A stretch of 19,091 nt of DNA from Bifidobacteriaceae bacterium (lineage in GTDB: Bacteria; Actinomycetota; Actinomycetes; Actinomycetales; WQXJ01). Positions 1 to 11,400 of this stretch are shown here, in pieces. The first letter of the stretch is position 1. Every line of letters starts with the position of its first letter. The notes beneath the pieces were generated by a model. It did not search any database and was not told the DNA's origin. It saw only the letters and a list, made by a program, of their open reading frames with translations. Where the stretch lies: positions 1 through 19,091 of the forward strand of contig JAIRTF010000296.1 of NCBI GenBank assembly GCA_031255075.1. Reading direction: 5' to 3'. Both the position numbers and the translations under genes were made by a program.

Positions 1-522
1 GGACAAGGTTTCAGGCACACCGTCCGGAGTGTCGTTCGGATCATCTGGGTCATCCGTCGGTACGGACGGGCTGACCGTCAACGTGGAATAGGCGGCCGAT
101 GCCGGTGGCGTGGCAAACATCGCTCGGAGTATCCGTGAGGTCGGCTGGTCACCGTTAACCAGCAGCACCTCTTCGGCTGCGCCAGGCAGATAGGTGACTG
201 CCAGTTGACGTTCGCCAGCTTTCGAGGAGTAGACCGGCAAAGCATAGACACCAGATAGGCAGGCCCCATCAACCGGAACCTCTTCGCAAGCAAAGAAACC
301 GTCGTTGCCGAAGTACAGGCCGATGCCGCCCAAGTAGTCCCCGGGAGCCGCCGCGGCGACCAGCGAATGGGCGCCGTACACCACTGGTTCGCCGTTTTCA
401 TCTACCAACGTTGCCCGGACAATCTGCCGGCCCCAGTTCCGGACCGAGGCGCTGGGCGCGTCGTGGTTGGCCAGCTGTCCGTCAAGCTCTGTGATGGTCA
501 CTGTGGACTTGTGCGAAGGCTG
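1..522 (-). repeat. Shared Cys module, copy B (residues about 552-725, truncated by the window)
   Basis: This is the second tandem copy. Matching landmarks with copy A are 'YFGNDGFFAC' against 'FSNDGVFEC', the paired Cys630/Cys639, the linker 'RAMFATPPASAAYSTLTVSP' (the giant has 'AKFVTPPASAQFS'), and the Asp/Pro loop at 706-718. Only subdomain 1 and the start of subdomain 2 lie in the window. The remainder should contain a WDA motif and a second Cys pair if the module is complete. Confidence 0.7.
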
Positions 523-2175
523 CGAACCGGGTTCCACCAGCAGAGCTGTGCCGTTGCCGACACGAGGCTGAACGTTCAGCGGTGTTCCATCCACCGTCAC
601 CCCAATCGGGAAGCTTCCAGCTTGGGTACCGGTGAAGGTCGCCAGGTAGCGACCAGCGCCCATGTGGGCGAACTCACCAACCTCCATTTGGCTGTCAGGC
701 GGGACCAGTACCTCGATCAAAGCGGCGGCCTGAGTCAAAGGGGTACCAGTCAGGCCCTCCAGCTTGACTTCGATTACGCCTTCGTCCTCACCGTTGGCGA
801 TCACCGCATCTGGGGTCAGCGAATACCAACTCCGTGAGACATTCGTGTTGAGGTCCTCATCAAACCAGACCAGGGTTCGCGGCTCCTGTCCCTGAACGTC
901 CAACCGGCAGCTGCCCGCCTCAAAGGCTGTGGCTTGGACCGTGATGCGACCATCTGGCCCAGGTGTGTACACCAGGGAGGAACTGCCGTTACGGAACATG
1001 GCGTGGCAGTCGTCGCCATACAACCCCAGCATCAGGTCCCTCTCAGAATTGGTGATCCGGTTGTCGCGGCGTGCGTCCCAGGCGGTGTAGGTGATCTGGT
1101 AGTCCGCCCCAACCGGGATTGGCAAAGGAACGCCAACTGGGTCGTGGGTGGGATCATTCGGATCATCCTCCACATCAGACGGCGAGACCACCAAAGTGGA
1201 CCTCTCGAGGCTCCACTCAATGAGGAACTCCAACGTCACGGTGGTGATGTCCGGATCATGGTAGGTGACGAGTTTGAACTGATTCGGCCCAGGTGCTCCC
1301 CAAGTGACTTCCACCTGGCGTTGCCCTTGCCGGTCCGACTGAGTTTCGAGCTTGTATTGCCCGGGCTCGCAATAGCCCCAGCCAATCACACATTCGAATA
1401 CTCCGTCGTTGGAGAACTCCAAGTCCTCTCCGCCATAGCGATCGGTTTCAGCGGCTGCGACTGAAAGGTTCAGTTCTTCCCCGCTCACCGGCACGCCTTC
1501 GGCATCGTTCAACTGGACCCTCAGCGAGGAGTAGTTTGGGTACCCCCACTGCGCTTCCACCCAGGAGTTCGCTGGGGAAGGAACCGGTGGCGCAAAGTAC
1601 AGCTCAACGGTGGCGAAGGGATCGTCAGCGGGCCGCACGTGTGAGCCGTCTGAGATCTCCTCATAGACCTCAACCAGGTATCTTCCAGGCTGGCGAGCGC
1701 CCACAAAGTAACTCTCCTCGCCGCCCTCGGACAAATAACCAGCTAACCCCGGCCGTCCGCGGTTTTCGTCGAGGTAGGCAGCGTCGTATCCAAGGAAGGC
1801 AGCTCCGGCAGGCTGCCCTTCCAATCCCCGAACCGACCAGTGAACCCAAATGGGGCCAGATGGCTCAGGTTCGGTGCCACCGGGCCGCCACCCGCGCGCA
1901 ACCACGTCCACCTGGTAGTACGACTTGCCGTTGGCCAGGGCTGGGGAATCGCCAGGATGGGAAATGGGCGCGGCGGTGATGGAGCTATCTTCCACCGTTG
2001 GCGGGACCGCGGCCGCAGACGCTTGTTGAGCGGCGGTCAGCCCTTGGGCCAGGACCATGCCGGCTAGGGCTGCGGCGCCGGCGGCTAACATGGCGACCGG
2101 TCTGGTCCACATGACTCGCCGCTGCCTGCGGGGCTCCAAGTTGCTGGTCAGGGTCGAAGACGGGCGCTGAGACAT
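1..2175 (-). CDS. Secreted multi-domain Ig-like surface protein, paralogous to part of the giant adhesin (3' end missing)
   Basis: The frame is open for all 725 codons from the ATG at 2175 to the window edge, so the C-terminus is missing. An in-frame TGA at 2194-2196 lies just upstream and AAAGGTAGG precedes the ATG, which fixes the start. A long basic N-region (residues 1-25, many Arg) is followed by a hydrophobic core (about 27-43) and an Ala-rich cleavage zone near 49-56, giving a Sec signal peptide. Residues about 60-190 look like one beta-rich domain. Residues about 195-551 form a three-part module with Cys262/Cys269, an Asp/Pro-rich loop (334-345) and Cys390/Cys423. From about 552 the module restarts, with Cys630/Cys639 and a second loop (706-718), and is cut by the window edge. 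The same module occurs in the neighbouring giant protein. A surface adhesin or envelope protein is inferred. A C-terminal anchor cannot be seen. No specific family is recognised. Confidence 0.88.
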   Translation of the reverse strand, partial: MSQRPSSTLTSNLEPRRQRRVMWTRPVAMLAAGAAALAGMVLAQGLTAAQQASAAAVPPTVEDSSITAAPISHPGDSPALANGKSYYQVDVVARGWRPGGTEPEPSGPIWVHWSVRGLEGQPAGAAFLGYDAAYLDENRGRPGLAGYLSEGGEESYFVGARQPGRYLVEVYEEISDGSHVRPADDPFATVELYFAPPVPSPANSWVEAQWGYPNYSSLRVQLNDAEGVPVSGEELNLSVAAAETDRYGGEDLEFSNDGVFECVIGWGYCEPGQYKLETQSDRQGQRQVEVTWGAPGPNQFKLVTYHDPDITTVTLEFLIEWSLERSTLVVSPSDVEDDPNDPTHDPVGVPLPIPVGADYQITYTAWDARRDNRITNSERDLMLGLYGDDCHAMFRNGSSSLVYTPGPDGRITVQATAFEAGSCRLDVQGQEPRTLVWFDEDLNTNVSRSWYSLTPDAVIANGEDEGVIEVKLEGLTGTPLTQAAALIEVLVPPDSQMEVGEFAHMGAGRYLATFTGTQAGSFPIGVTVDGTPLNVQPRVGNGTALLVEPGSQPSHKSTVTITELDGQLANHDAPSASVRNWGRQIVRATLVDENGEPVVYGAHSLVAAAAPGDYLGGIGLYFGNDGFFACEEVPVDGACLSGVYALPVYSSKAGERQLAVTYLPGAAEEVLLVNGDQPTSRILRAMFATPPASAAYSTLTVSPSVPTDDPDDPNDTPDGVPETLS
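523..1593 (-). repeat. Shared Cys module, copy A (residues about 195-551 of the left protein)
   Basis: This block begins at a linker of the type 'F-A-P-P-x-P-S-P-A-N-S-W'. It has three parts: subdomain 1 with FSNDGVFEC...YC (Cys262, Cys269); subdomain 2 with the DDPNDPTHD loop, a 'WDARRDN' motif and Cys390/Cys423; and subdomain 3 with 'VIANGEDEG...EVKL' and 'ATFTGTQAG'. The order and motifs match residues about 1072-1460 of the giant adhesin and the following copy B. Cys262 and Cys630 lie 368 residues apart, which gives the repeat period. Boundaries are approximate and were set by eye. Confidence 0.75.
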
Positions 2176-2179
2176 TTTG

Positions 2180-2188
2180 CCTACCTTT
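2180..2188 (-). promoter_or_regulatory. Ribosome binding site of the left surface protein
   Basis: On the minus strand AAAGGTAGG lies 4 nt before the ATG at 2175. Its AAAGG core sits 8 nt upstream of the ATG. Together with the upstream in-frame stop it decides the start codon. Confidence 0.6.
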
Positions 2189-2218
2189 ATTGATCAGATT
2201 GGGCTAGTTCCGAACCTT

Positions 2219-2240
2219 CACCGTGCGCCAGAGCGCGGTG
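2219..2240. repeat. Small imperfect hairpin in the leader of the left gene
   Basis: CACC-GT-GCGC and GCGC-GGTG pair as 8 bp with a 2-nt bulge around a CAGA loop. It lies about 45 nt upstream of the ATG at 2175. It may be a leader structure or an operator, or simply chance in GC-rich DNA. I see no convincing -10/-35 pair in 2176-2350. Confidence 0.25.
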
Positions 2241-2373
2241 AGTTCTCAGAATAGCGGCTAATCCGACCAGCCAGAACACGGTTTCAGTGCAAATACTCAG
2301 TGGCCTATTGCGCTGGCCAATTCAGGCGAGTAGTGACCACGCAATGCACCCAAATCCTGGGCCCAGCAATAGC

Positions 2374-2418
2374 GAAGCCCAGGGCGGCACCTTTGACAGG
2401 TGACCGCGCCTGGGCTTC
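2374..2418 (-). terminator. Strong hairpin after the giant adhesin gene
   Basis: GAAGCCCAGG-GCGG-CACCT (2374-2392) pairs with AGGTG-A-CCGC-G-CCTGGGCTTC (2398-2418) around a TTGAC loop, giving 19 bp with two single-base bulges. It starts 23 nt after the TAG stop of the giant gene (2444-2442). The sequence that follows on the minus strand (CGCTATTGCTGG) is not U-rich, so this is an actinobacterial-type hairpin terminator or an mRNA-end/processing structure, possibly leaky into the co-directional left gene. Confidence 0.6.
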
Positions 2419-2441
2419 AACTGGTTGCGCCGCGGCGGCGG

Positions 2442-5400
2442 CTACTCGTTTGTCTCCCGTTGAGACTCACGGCGGCGGCGAGCCGCCAGCCACAACAACC
2501 AACCAGCAAACAACAGACCCGCAGCCAAGCCGGCAATCGGAATCACATTGGCGGCGCCGGTGAATGGCAGCGGAGGCGGTGGCGCCGGGCATTCGCAGGC
2601 AAATTGGCCGTCAACACCGCGCGAAAGCGGACCGGTCAAAGTGACCTTTTGAGCGCCAGTGGCGTTGGCCGGCACAGTCCATTCGAACTGAACCACACCA
2701 TCGGCGCTCGCCACCGCGACAGCCTCCGCCCCGGATGGCGCTCCCAGTGCCGCCAGAGTGACAGCTTCACCCGGTTGGAAGTTCTCGCCGGTGACGGCCT
2801 GGCGGCCACCGCCGCAAATGGTTTCCTTGGCCAGGACCATCCGCGGGATGCCTATGCGCCAGTCCTTTTCAACGGTCAGACCGGAGTCATCCTCGGCCAC
2901 GATGGTGACGATGTCGCCCTCTTCGGCCGGCGGTTGCAGGGTGCAAGACCAAGTCCCATTCGGTTGCACGGTGGTGGTGCAGAGCACCTCGCCATCCTTG
3001 TCCTTGACGGTGATGGTGTCCCCCGGGCCATCGCTGTCGCCACCGATTGAGCCGCCGTCCGACGGATCCACCGTTGGCGTGTCCGGACCAAACGCACCGG
3101 TGAACTCCAGCCGCACCTGAGCTGGGTTCGGTGCCCAGTTGACCCCATCAGCCCACAGCAGGGACTGATCGCGGACCTGGGCGGTGACATGGGTTACACC
3201 AGGCGCACCGCGGTAGACCAGCGAAGCGGTCACTTCATCGGCGGCCGGCCCGCCAGAGCTGCCCTCAGGCAGGATGGGCCTATCCAGCTCTGGCAGGCTG
3301 GCCTTTACGGTCACCCAATCTGGTCCGTTGACCCGTTCGCTGCCCTGGTAAGCCCAGTCACCTTCCGGCACCTCGAACTTCACCTGGCAGGGAACCAAGT
3401 CATCTCCGGACCAGCAGGCGGCCGGGTTATCGAACTGGTCACGCAAAGCGGCCGTGACAGTCAAACCAGCCGGGTCCTTGGCGGCAGCCGAACTCTTCGG
3501 ACCGATCAATTCGCTCCGCGCCCCGACCGGTTGACCGGGCACAAAGGCGGCAGGGCGCCGCTTGTCTGCACCATGCGGCACAGTTGGTATATCGCTGTCA
3601 CCCAGTTTCACGCCGACCTGCGCCACACCAGCCTTGGTTGACACAACCTTCAGCTTGGCCTGACCGGCCAGGTCGGTGACGTATTCACCTTCGCCGCAAG
3701 GCGTACCAGCAGTTGGTTCGGCAACGCTTACACCAGGCGGCAACTGCGGTTCAACACAAGCGCCGGAAACCGGTTGGAGTGAGGACCCACTGGCCCCGTT
3801 CATGACGGTGACGGTCAGGGCGTAACCCTGAGCGCCATCGGCCACCACGCGGGGAGCGGACGGATCCCACTTGGCCAAAGTGAAGCTGGAAGCTTCAGCA
3901 CTGGCTGCCCCGGCTGAGAACACCACGTTGCCTGGGCCTAGCGCCACCGCCCCAACCGAGGCATTGACCGGGAAGGTGCCCTCATAGTCGGACACAATCG
4001 CAGCGTGGGCCAGACCTGGCGTGTACACACCGGCCTTCAAGCAGGTGGCCGGAGGGTTGGTCGGGTCAGCCGGCCGGGCCGGGCAGGAAACCAACGTCAC
4101 TTCCTTGCCCGATGCCGCCGCTTCAGCCGCCACAAATACCGGCGTGCCAGCGGTACCCGGCTGGGAGGCCGGCAGGGTGAAGGTGACCGATTGGCCGCCC
4201 ACTCCGTTGCCGAACCGGTCCAACAGCTGGACCCGAGCCCAGGACTGATCCTCCAAGTTGTTCAACACTTCGGAACCATAGGTTTCGAAGGTAGCCACGG
4301 TGCGGCTCGGATTGACCGGGCCGGCGTGGAAGCGGACCGTGAATGGCGCGCCGACTTCCACCCAGTCACCGCCATCCTCTTGGACCTGAACACGGCCGTG
4401 GAATTCGCCTTGGGTTTGGGAATACAAGGTCCAGGTGTGTGAGCCGAAGCTGACTTGGTCCGGGCCGGCGGTAGAGGCCTGGAGGGGGCCATCCACCTGG
4501 ACTGCGGCCGGCAGGCCGGCAATCCGAACCGACGCGTTCTCCACCGGCAGACTGGCCTCGGACTCGACCGAGACGGTCAGCTGATAGCCACCTGCTGAGC
4601 TGTCTGAGACTTCCACCGAGACCTCGTCACCGGTGTCAGGATCAGCCGTGTTCGGGTCGATTGACCAACTGGACTTGGAGCCCAACGCGGTACCTGATAC
4701 GAAGGAAACCGGCCGCGGCGAGTCTGTCACTTCGGTTCCATCAATCGAAGCCGAGATGTGGAAGGTGCCCGGCTCTCTGGAAACGAACTTGACCACAGCC
4801 AACCCGGGCTGGAAAACGCCTTCCACTTCGCAGTAGGCCGGGGCGTTTTGGCGGTCCGCCGGATCGCAAGTCGTCACAGTGGCCGTGGACACTGTTGTGC
4901 CCTGCACAAACGGCCCAGGTATCAGCGATGAACCAGTGGTGATGGCCATCGTAACTGCATGGCCGCCAATCGGGTTACCACTGGCGTCGGTTACCCAAAC
5001 CCGGCCTTCATGAGTGGCCGAACCGTTGGCCAGAGCCGGGTTCTCAGACACCACCAGGCGGGACGCGTTCGGGTCAGCCGAGTTGGCGATGAACGCCAAA
5101 TCAACTGGGCTGCCAATCATGACGTGTTGACCGTTGTAGGCAGCGCAGCCATACCAGGGGCCGGCCTTGTTGGAGACGAACCGTACCGCAGCCACACCAG
5201 CGCTGTTGGTCAGGGCTGAATCAGTGCGGGTGTTGTCATCTGCGGCCTGGGAACAGTACGCAGCCGGATCGCCGGTGTATTCAGCCAGGAAGAACTTGTA
5301 GTCAATGCCCACGTTGGACAGCTTCACCTGGTTGTCTTTGGCGTCATACAGTTCAACTGAGACTGTGTAGGCCTGGTCGGGCAGACCAGCCGTCAACGGG

Positions 5401-8400
5401 CTGGCCGGCGTGCGCCAGATCTTCGACCTCGCGGCGCTGATCGCACCTGGCACAAATTCGGCTATGGCCGGCGAATTCTCCAGAATCTGCTTCGACTGCA
5501 CCGGGCCGGAAGTACCAGGCGCCACGTAGTCAATGAAAGCCAGGATCTGATGCTGCTTGGCCACCGTGGAAGTCACGGTCAGGATGGCTATACCATCGGA
5601 ATCGGTCTTGGTGGTGTACTGCTGCAGCCCTGACGGTTGGCCAACCACGGTCAGCTCGGAAGAGAAGGTGAACCGAACGTCCACATCTTCCACCGCATTG
5701 TCTTGCCCGTCGAAGACGTGAGCCTTGATGGTCAACTCAGAATCGCCATCAGCCACGGCGGTGCCTCTGGGAGACTCCAGGAAAGACTTCGGCGCTGACG
5801 GTTCGCCGGCCCCAAACTCCAAGGTTTGGGAACCTGGACGGATCAGGTCCGCGCCGATCTGCGCCGCCATATCCCAGCGGCCTGCGTCGTTGGTGACCAC
5901 GTGGACCACCAGCTTGCCATTATCGTCGGTCTTGTATGGCCCTGATTCAACAATCCTGAGGCTGGGCGGCAGCGCGAACGTCACTTCGGTCCGGGTGACC
6001 GCAATGTCCTCGTCGTCAAATAGAGAGACCGTCGCGGTGTAGGAATCCAGGCCGTCAGCCACCACTACCGGGTGGGTAGCGGAGATCGCTTGGGTCGGGG
6101 TCACGGTCCACGAAGAATGCGTCGGGTCAGCAGCGCCGGGGTAGAAGTCCAGCAATGCACTGCCAACAACGTAGGCGCCCAGGCTGGCGGTCACCTCAAC
6201 GGTTTCACCACCAACTTTGTCATCCAGAATGTTGATCCGGGCCACGCCTTGAGCCGAGGTGTAGACCACCACGGTGCGCGGCGAATCTGACGGAGCGCCG
6301 TCAATCCAGGCTGCGCCGGTCACGGTGAACGTGACGGGCTCATTGTTTACCGGGGTGCGGTCGGTCTGGGCGTCCCAAACGGTGACCTCAGCAAAGTGTG
6401 AGGCTATGCCGTTGTTGGACACCTTGTTCCCTGCAGAGGACCTGAAATCCGCTGCGGCCGGCACCGCGTTGCCGTGCTTGAATTCAGCCGTCAAGGTAAT
6501 ACCAACCTGATCATTGCCCAGATAGGCCTGGATCTCATAGGTACCGGCCAGGCGGACCGTCCAGGATGGCCACAAAGCGATCCCGCCAACCGAGGTGACA
6601 GTCTGAGGCCCGGACCAGGCACTGGTGCCCTCAAGGCGCCAGATGAAGGACACATCCGCGGGACTATCTGTGAACCGGTTGCCGGAGCTGTCAAACAGCT
6701 CCACCTGGGCAGTGTGGAACTCTTCCCGAACCATCTTGATCTCACCTGAAGTTGGCACGGTGAAGACGGACTTGTTCGGTGACAGCGGCGCGTTCTTGAA
6801 CTTCACCACAGCTGGTGAACCACGAGTGATGGCCACGCCATCAGCCGTGGCGGTGACGTTGTATTCGCCCTTGACCTTCGAAACCGTGACCAGCGACGCC
6901 TCGCCGTTGGAACCGGCGGGGACCGCCACAAGCGCTGGGCCATCCGCTGTGACAGTGCCGTCTGAGCCCAACCCAACAGCGGTCAGATCCTGGGGGATGT
7001 TGAACAACACTTGCGAACCAGCCACTGGGTTGTTGTCCAGATCGAAGACGTGGGCAGTGACCACTTGCTGGTCAGCGCCGTCCGCCATGGATGGGGCCGA
7101 TTGGGGCCCCTCCAACCAAGTGGTGACGCCCGAGGGGGGGCCGGCCACGAATACGGCCAGCGCTGTCTTGTCCGGCGCGCCGGCGGTTGGTTGCGAAATC
7201 TGGTCACCCGCTACCTCTACGGAGACCGCGAATGTGCCGGCGTCTTTGGATGTCAACGTGAACTCAGCCACGCCGTTGACGCCGCCAACCTGGGAGGTGG
7301 TCACCGTATGGGGGATTTCCTCACCGGTGGCCAGGTTCTTGACCACCACATTGGCCTGAACGCCATTCATGGGGTGACCCAACACACCGGTCAGGTGGAC
7401 GGTCACATTGTAGGAATCAGATCCGTCTGCCCTGGCCGGTTGGCCCACGTTGCCGGGGTTGACGGTCATGGTGAACCAGGAGCGTTCTGGGTCTGGTGCG
7501 TCATCGTCAAAGATGAGGTTCTCAGGCAGGGTTCGCTGGCCGTCAAAGACGCCAACAATCGGATAGGTGCCATGGAACACCGAAACAACGTTGACTACGA
7601 CTTCGCCGTTGTCACCGGAGGTTCCGGTGGTCTCCTTGGCGCCGGAGGCGAGCGGCTCAAACACCGGGCCGTCGCCGGCCTGGGGCAGTTCGAAGCCCAA
7701 TACGATCCCCTCGATCGGGTTGCCGAACTCGTCCTGCGCCGTCATCTTGGCCCACAACGGGTGGTGGCCAGTGGCGTATGCCGATCCTTGTTCCACTTCG
7801 AGCGAAGTCATCGTGGTTTCCCAGTGGAAGGGGCCGGCCCGGAAGGTGGCTTCCTGTGGCGAGTCAACCACTTGAGCACCAGCCACGGAGGCTTCAACGG
7901 TGTAGGTCACCGCCTTATTGGAAGTGAACCACAAGGTGGCAATGCCGGTGGTGGGATCAGACGCAACAACCTCGCGTTGCATGTGCTGTTGATCCGGGCC
8001 GTAGCGGAATTCGACCAGCGCGCCACCCACGTCGTTTCCGTTGGCGTCCTTGGTGCGGACCTCGGCCCGGTGGCCGTCTGGGTCGCCAACCTGGACGGTG
8101 TTGCCGCCGGCGGCGGTCGGAATGGACAACACCGAAGTTCCCGGCACAGCTGGGCCAGCCGTGAACGTCAACGGCACTTGGCCGGTGGTGTTGATGGTCT
8201 GGGACTCTTGAGCGTCTTTGACTTCCGTGATCTGGGCGCCGTTGGGCAGCTGGGCTGTAACGGTGTAATCAGCGGCCGTGGCGGACTTGAACAGAACCGA
8301 GGCGTTACCGGTGGAAACCGGCACGGCGACAGTCACACCACTGCCACCAATGGTGTCTTGGCCACCGACTGTGGCGGTGAGGTTCTCCGGCACGGAGAAC

Positions 8401-11400
8401 GTCAAGTAGATGCCGCTGACAGCGTTGTTCAAGGCGTCGCGGACCTTGGCCCGGACCTCAAGGGTGGAGCTGTCATTTGCGACCACCGAACCGTAGGGGG
8501 CGATCAGGTAGGAGTTGTCGACGTCCGGATCACCGGCGCAGAAGTTCAAGGTGAACGGTCCTTGCTCAAGGGCCACCCAACCGTGATCAGTCTGGACCTC
8601 AATGGTGCCCACAAAGGTGCCGGCCTGTTCCGAAGACAACAACCAGGTGTAAGTACCCCAAGTGGGTTGGAAATGGTCAGCAGTGCGGGCCGGGTTGTCC
8701 CCAGTGATGACGACTGGTGTGCCATCCAGACCGACCAAACGGACCTGCGCGTTGCCTACCAGCAGCGGCAAGTCAGAGCGGGCGGTGACGGTCAGCCTGT
8801 AGGCGTCCTCCGCCAAGCCGGTGGCCGGCATTTCAGCATCCGGTGAGGCGGCCGTATCCGGCACCAATTGGTAATAGGAGTAGCGCTCATGGGCGGTGCC
8901 TGAGGCGAACTGAACTGGCGTTCCGGAGTCCTTCACTGGTTGGCCGTCGATCAGGGCGTGGACCGGGAAGGAACCAGGCTCTTCAGAGGTGATCTCCACC
9001 AGAGCCACACCATCAGGTCCAGTGGTCATCAAGCCGTTGGCCGGAATGGTGTCAGGGCCTTGCACAGGTGAACCTTGGTCAACGGTGAAGGCGACATCAA
9101 CACCTGGAACAGGGTTGCCGCTGGCATCATAGGCGGTCACCCAGGCGGCGTGCTTCGACACACCATCTGCGTAGACGTTGGTCTGGGAGACCTCCATGAA
9201 GGAGTTCCCTGGGATCGCGTCACCTGGGACGAACAACAAGTCAAGCGGCGGGTTGCCGCCGGTGACCTGACCGGCTGAAAGGCGAGCAGTAGCCTTCCAC
9301 AGCCCAGCTTTGGTGGTTGAGAACCAAGTGCTCACGGTGCCGCTGCCATCAGTCCACAGATAGCGGGTTTCGGTGTAGCCGTCGACCGATTCACCATCGG
9401 CATCCACCAACTGGAAGTTGATGGTGACATCCAAGCCGGTCTGTTTGATTGCGTTGCCGTTGGCGTCTTTCAGATCCACGCCTACCTCGTAGGCGCCCTC
9501 GCCGTCAGCAACCTGTGGGCTGGAGCCCTTCATCCAGATGAGGGAATTCGTTAGCGACGGCTGCCCCGCCCGGAATTCCACCGGAGCCGGCGAACGACCG
9601 GTGATTTCAGTCCAAGCGCCAGTATCGCCGATTCGCGCCGAAGCGGTGACCTCATGAATCTTGGCGACCGTTGAGACTAGGCGCAGTTCGGCCAAGCCGT
9701 TCGAACCGACCGTCGCTATAGGGCTGGTCTTGGCGGTGGTGCCGACAGGCACGTCGAACTGGACCTTGGCGCCCGTCTGCGGGTTGCCGAATTTGTCCGT
9801 CACCCGGGCCTGGACAACCTGCTCCGTCTCGCCATCAGCTGGCTGGCTGGTTGTCGGTGCGATCAGATAGGTATCCGTTTCGAGGAAGCTGATTGGGCCG
9901 GCGTCAAACTTGAGAACTTGATCCTTTGGTGCCACTTTGGCGCCGCCGATCAAAGCGTTGACCGTAAAGCTGCCCGCAACGGTGGAGGTGAAGACTACCT
10001 TCACCTCGCCTTCATCGTCCGAGATGTAGGGACCGGGATGATCCAGCTGAATGGCAGCCGGTACATCGAAGGTAACTTCGGCGTCGGGGACCTTGAGGCC
10101 ATCCTTGTCCATAACAGTGACAACGGCCTCAAAGCCGGTCTCCTCGGAAACCTCCATCGGTCCGGGAGGGGTAGGCGTGATGGTCCAACTTGACTTTTCA
10201 GCGCTGGCCGCACCCGGCTTGAAGCTAAAGATTGCCGTGCCAACCATGTCCGTGCCCAGCAGGCCGGTCACCCGAGTGTCAGCTTGTTCGGGGGAAGTCA
10301 CAGTCACCTCAGCCATGCCGCTTGAAGAGGTTGTCACACTGCAACTGGCCGGATCGCATCCTTGCCGGTTGAAGTGCGGACCACTCACCCCATCCAAGGT
10401 GAAGTCAACTGTCACGTCCGGAACCGGGTTGAGCCAGTAGTCGAACAGTTGGACCCAAGCCCGGTGTTCGTCTTGGTCATTGTTCAAGACCGATCCGCTG
10501 GTGGCTCCCCACACCGACTTGCCCAGGTCCGGCGGGCCGGCCTTGAAGGTGGCTTTGCGGATCTCATCGGCGCCGGGGATTTGGCCTTCCGGAATGAAGG
10601 CGCTGACATCATAGGTGCCCGCCTCTGAGACCGTGAAGTCAGACCATTCGGCAAACCCGTTGACGGTCGGAATGGAAGGACCGGCCTTCCAAAGGCTGCC
10701 AGATTCTGGCTTGTAGTAGAACGTGACCGTGCGCTGTGGCAAGAAGTTGTTGCCGGAGGAGTCCTTCAGTTGGACCTGCGGAGTGTGGTACTCCGACATG
10801 ACCACCTTCTTCACCTGATCGGTGGGGATGGTGAACTCCGATTCGCCTAGGGACAGATCGGCGTTGGTGAACCGCGCCCGGGCTGGAGAGCCATCCTCAA
10901 TGGGGCCGGCGGCCAATTCGGCGGTCACCTCATAGCCCGTCTCATTGACGACCTTAGAGATCAACGGCAGCCTGGCCCGGCCCAAATCCATACCGGAGGT
11001 GCCGGTCAGGACACTGACCCTGGCGGCGCCGCCAATCATGATGTCGCCGACATAGGTCACATTCTCAGGGATGATGAAGGTCACAGGCTCGCCACCAACG
11101 TAGTTGCCGTTCTGGTCGCGAACCTCAGCCACAATGACTTGCTGCTCAGTACCATTGGCCTTGGAGGCGACGGTTGGCGAAACCAGTTTGGACATGCCAG
11201 CCACCGCCGGGCCAGCCACGAACTGAGCGCCGACGGTCTTGACCGAAAGATCGGTGTCAGTCCCAATCAGGTCATCACCGATCGAAACCGTGACATCCCA
11301 CCAGCCGGCGTAGACCGTTGTCAGATCCACTGTGGCGGTGCCACGCCCAGCCGAACCGGCCTGGACCGGGACCCTCACGGCGCTGCCGCCAACTCCTGGC

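Noticed and set aside
7011..8846. A 611-codon open frame on the plus strand, antisense to the giant gene
   Set aside because: It lies entirely within the adhesin coding region and its predicted protein is low in recognisable motifs. Long antisense frames are expected opposite GC-rich genes. No ribosome binding site was seen.
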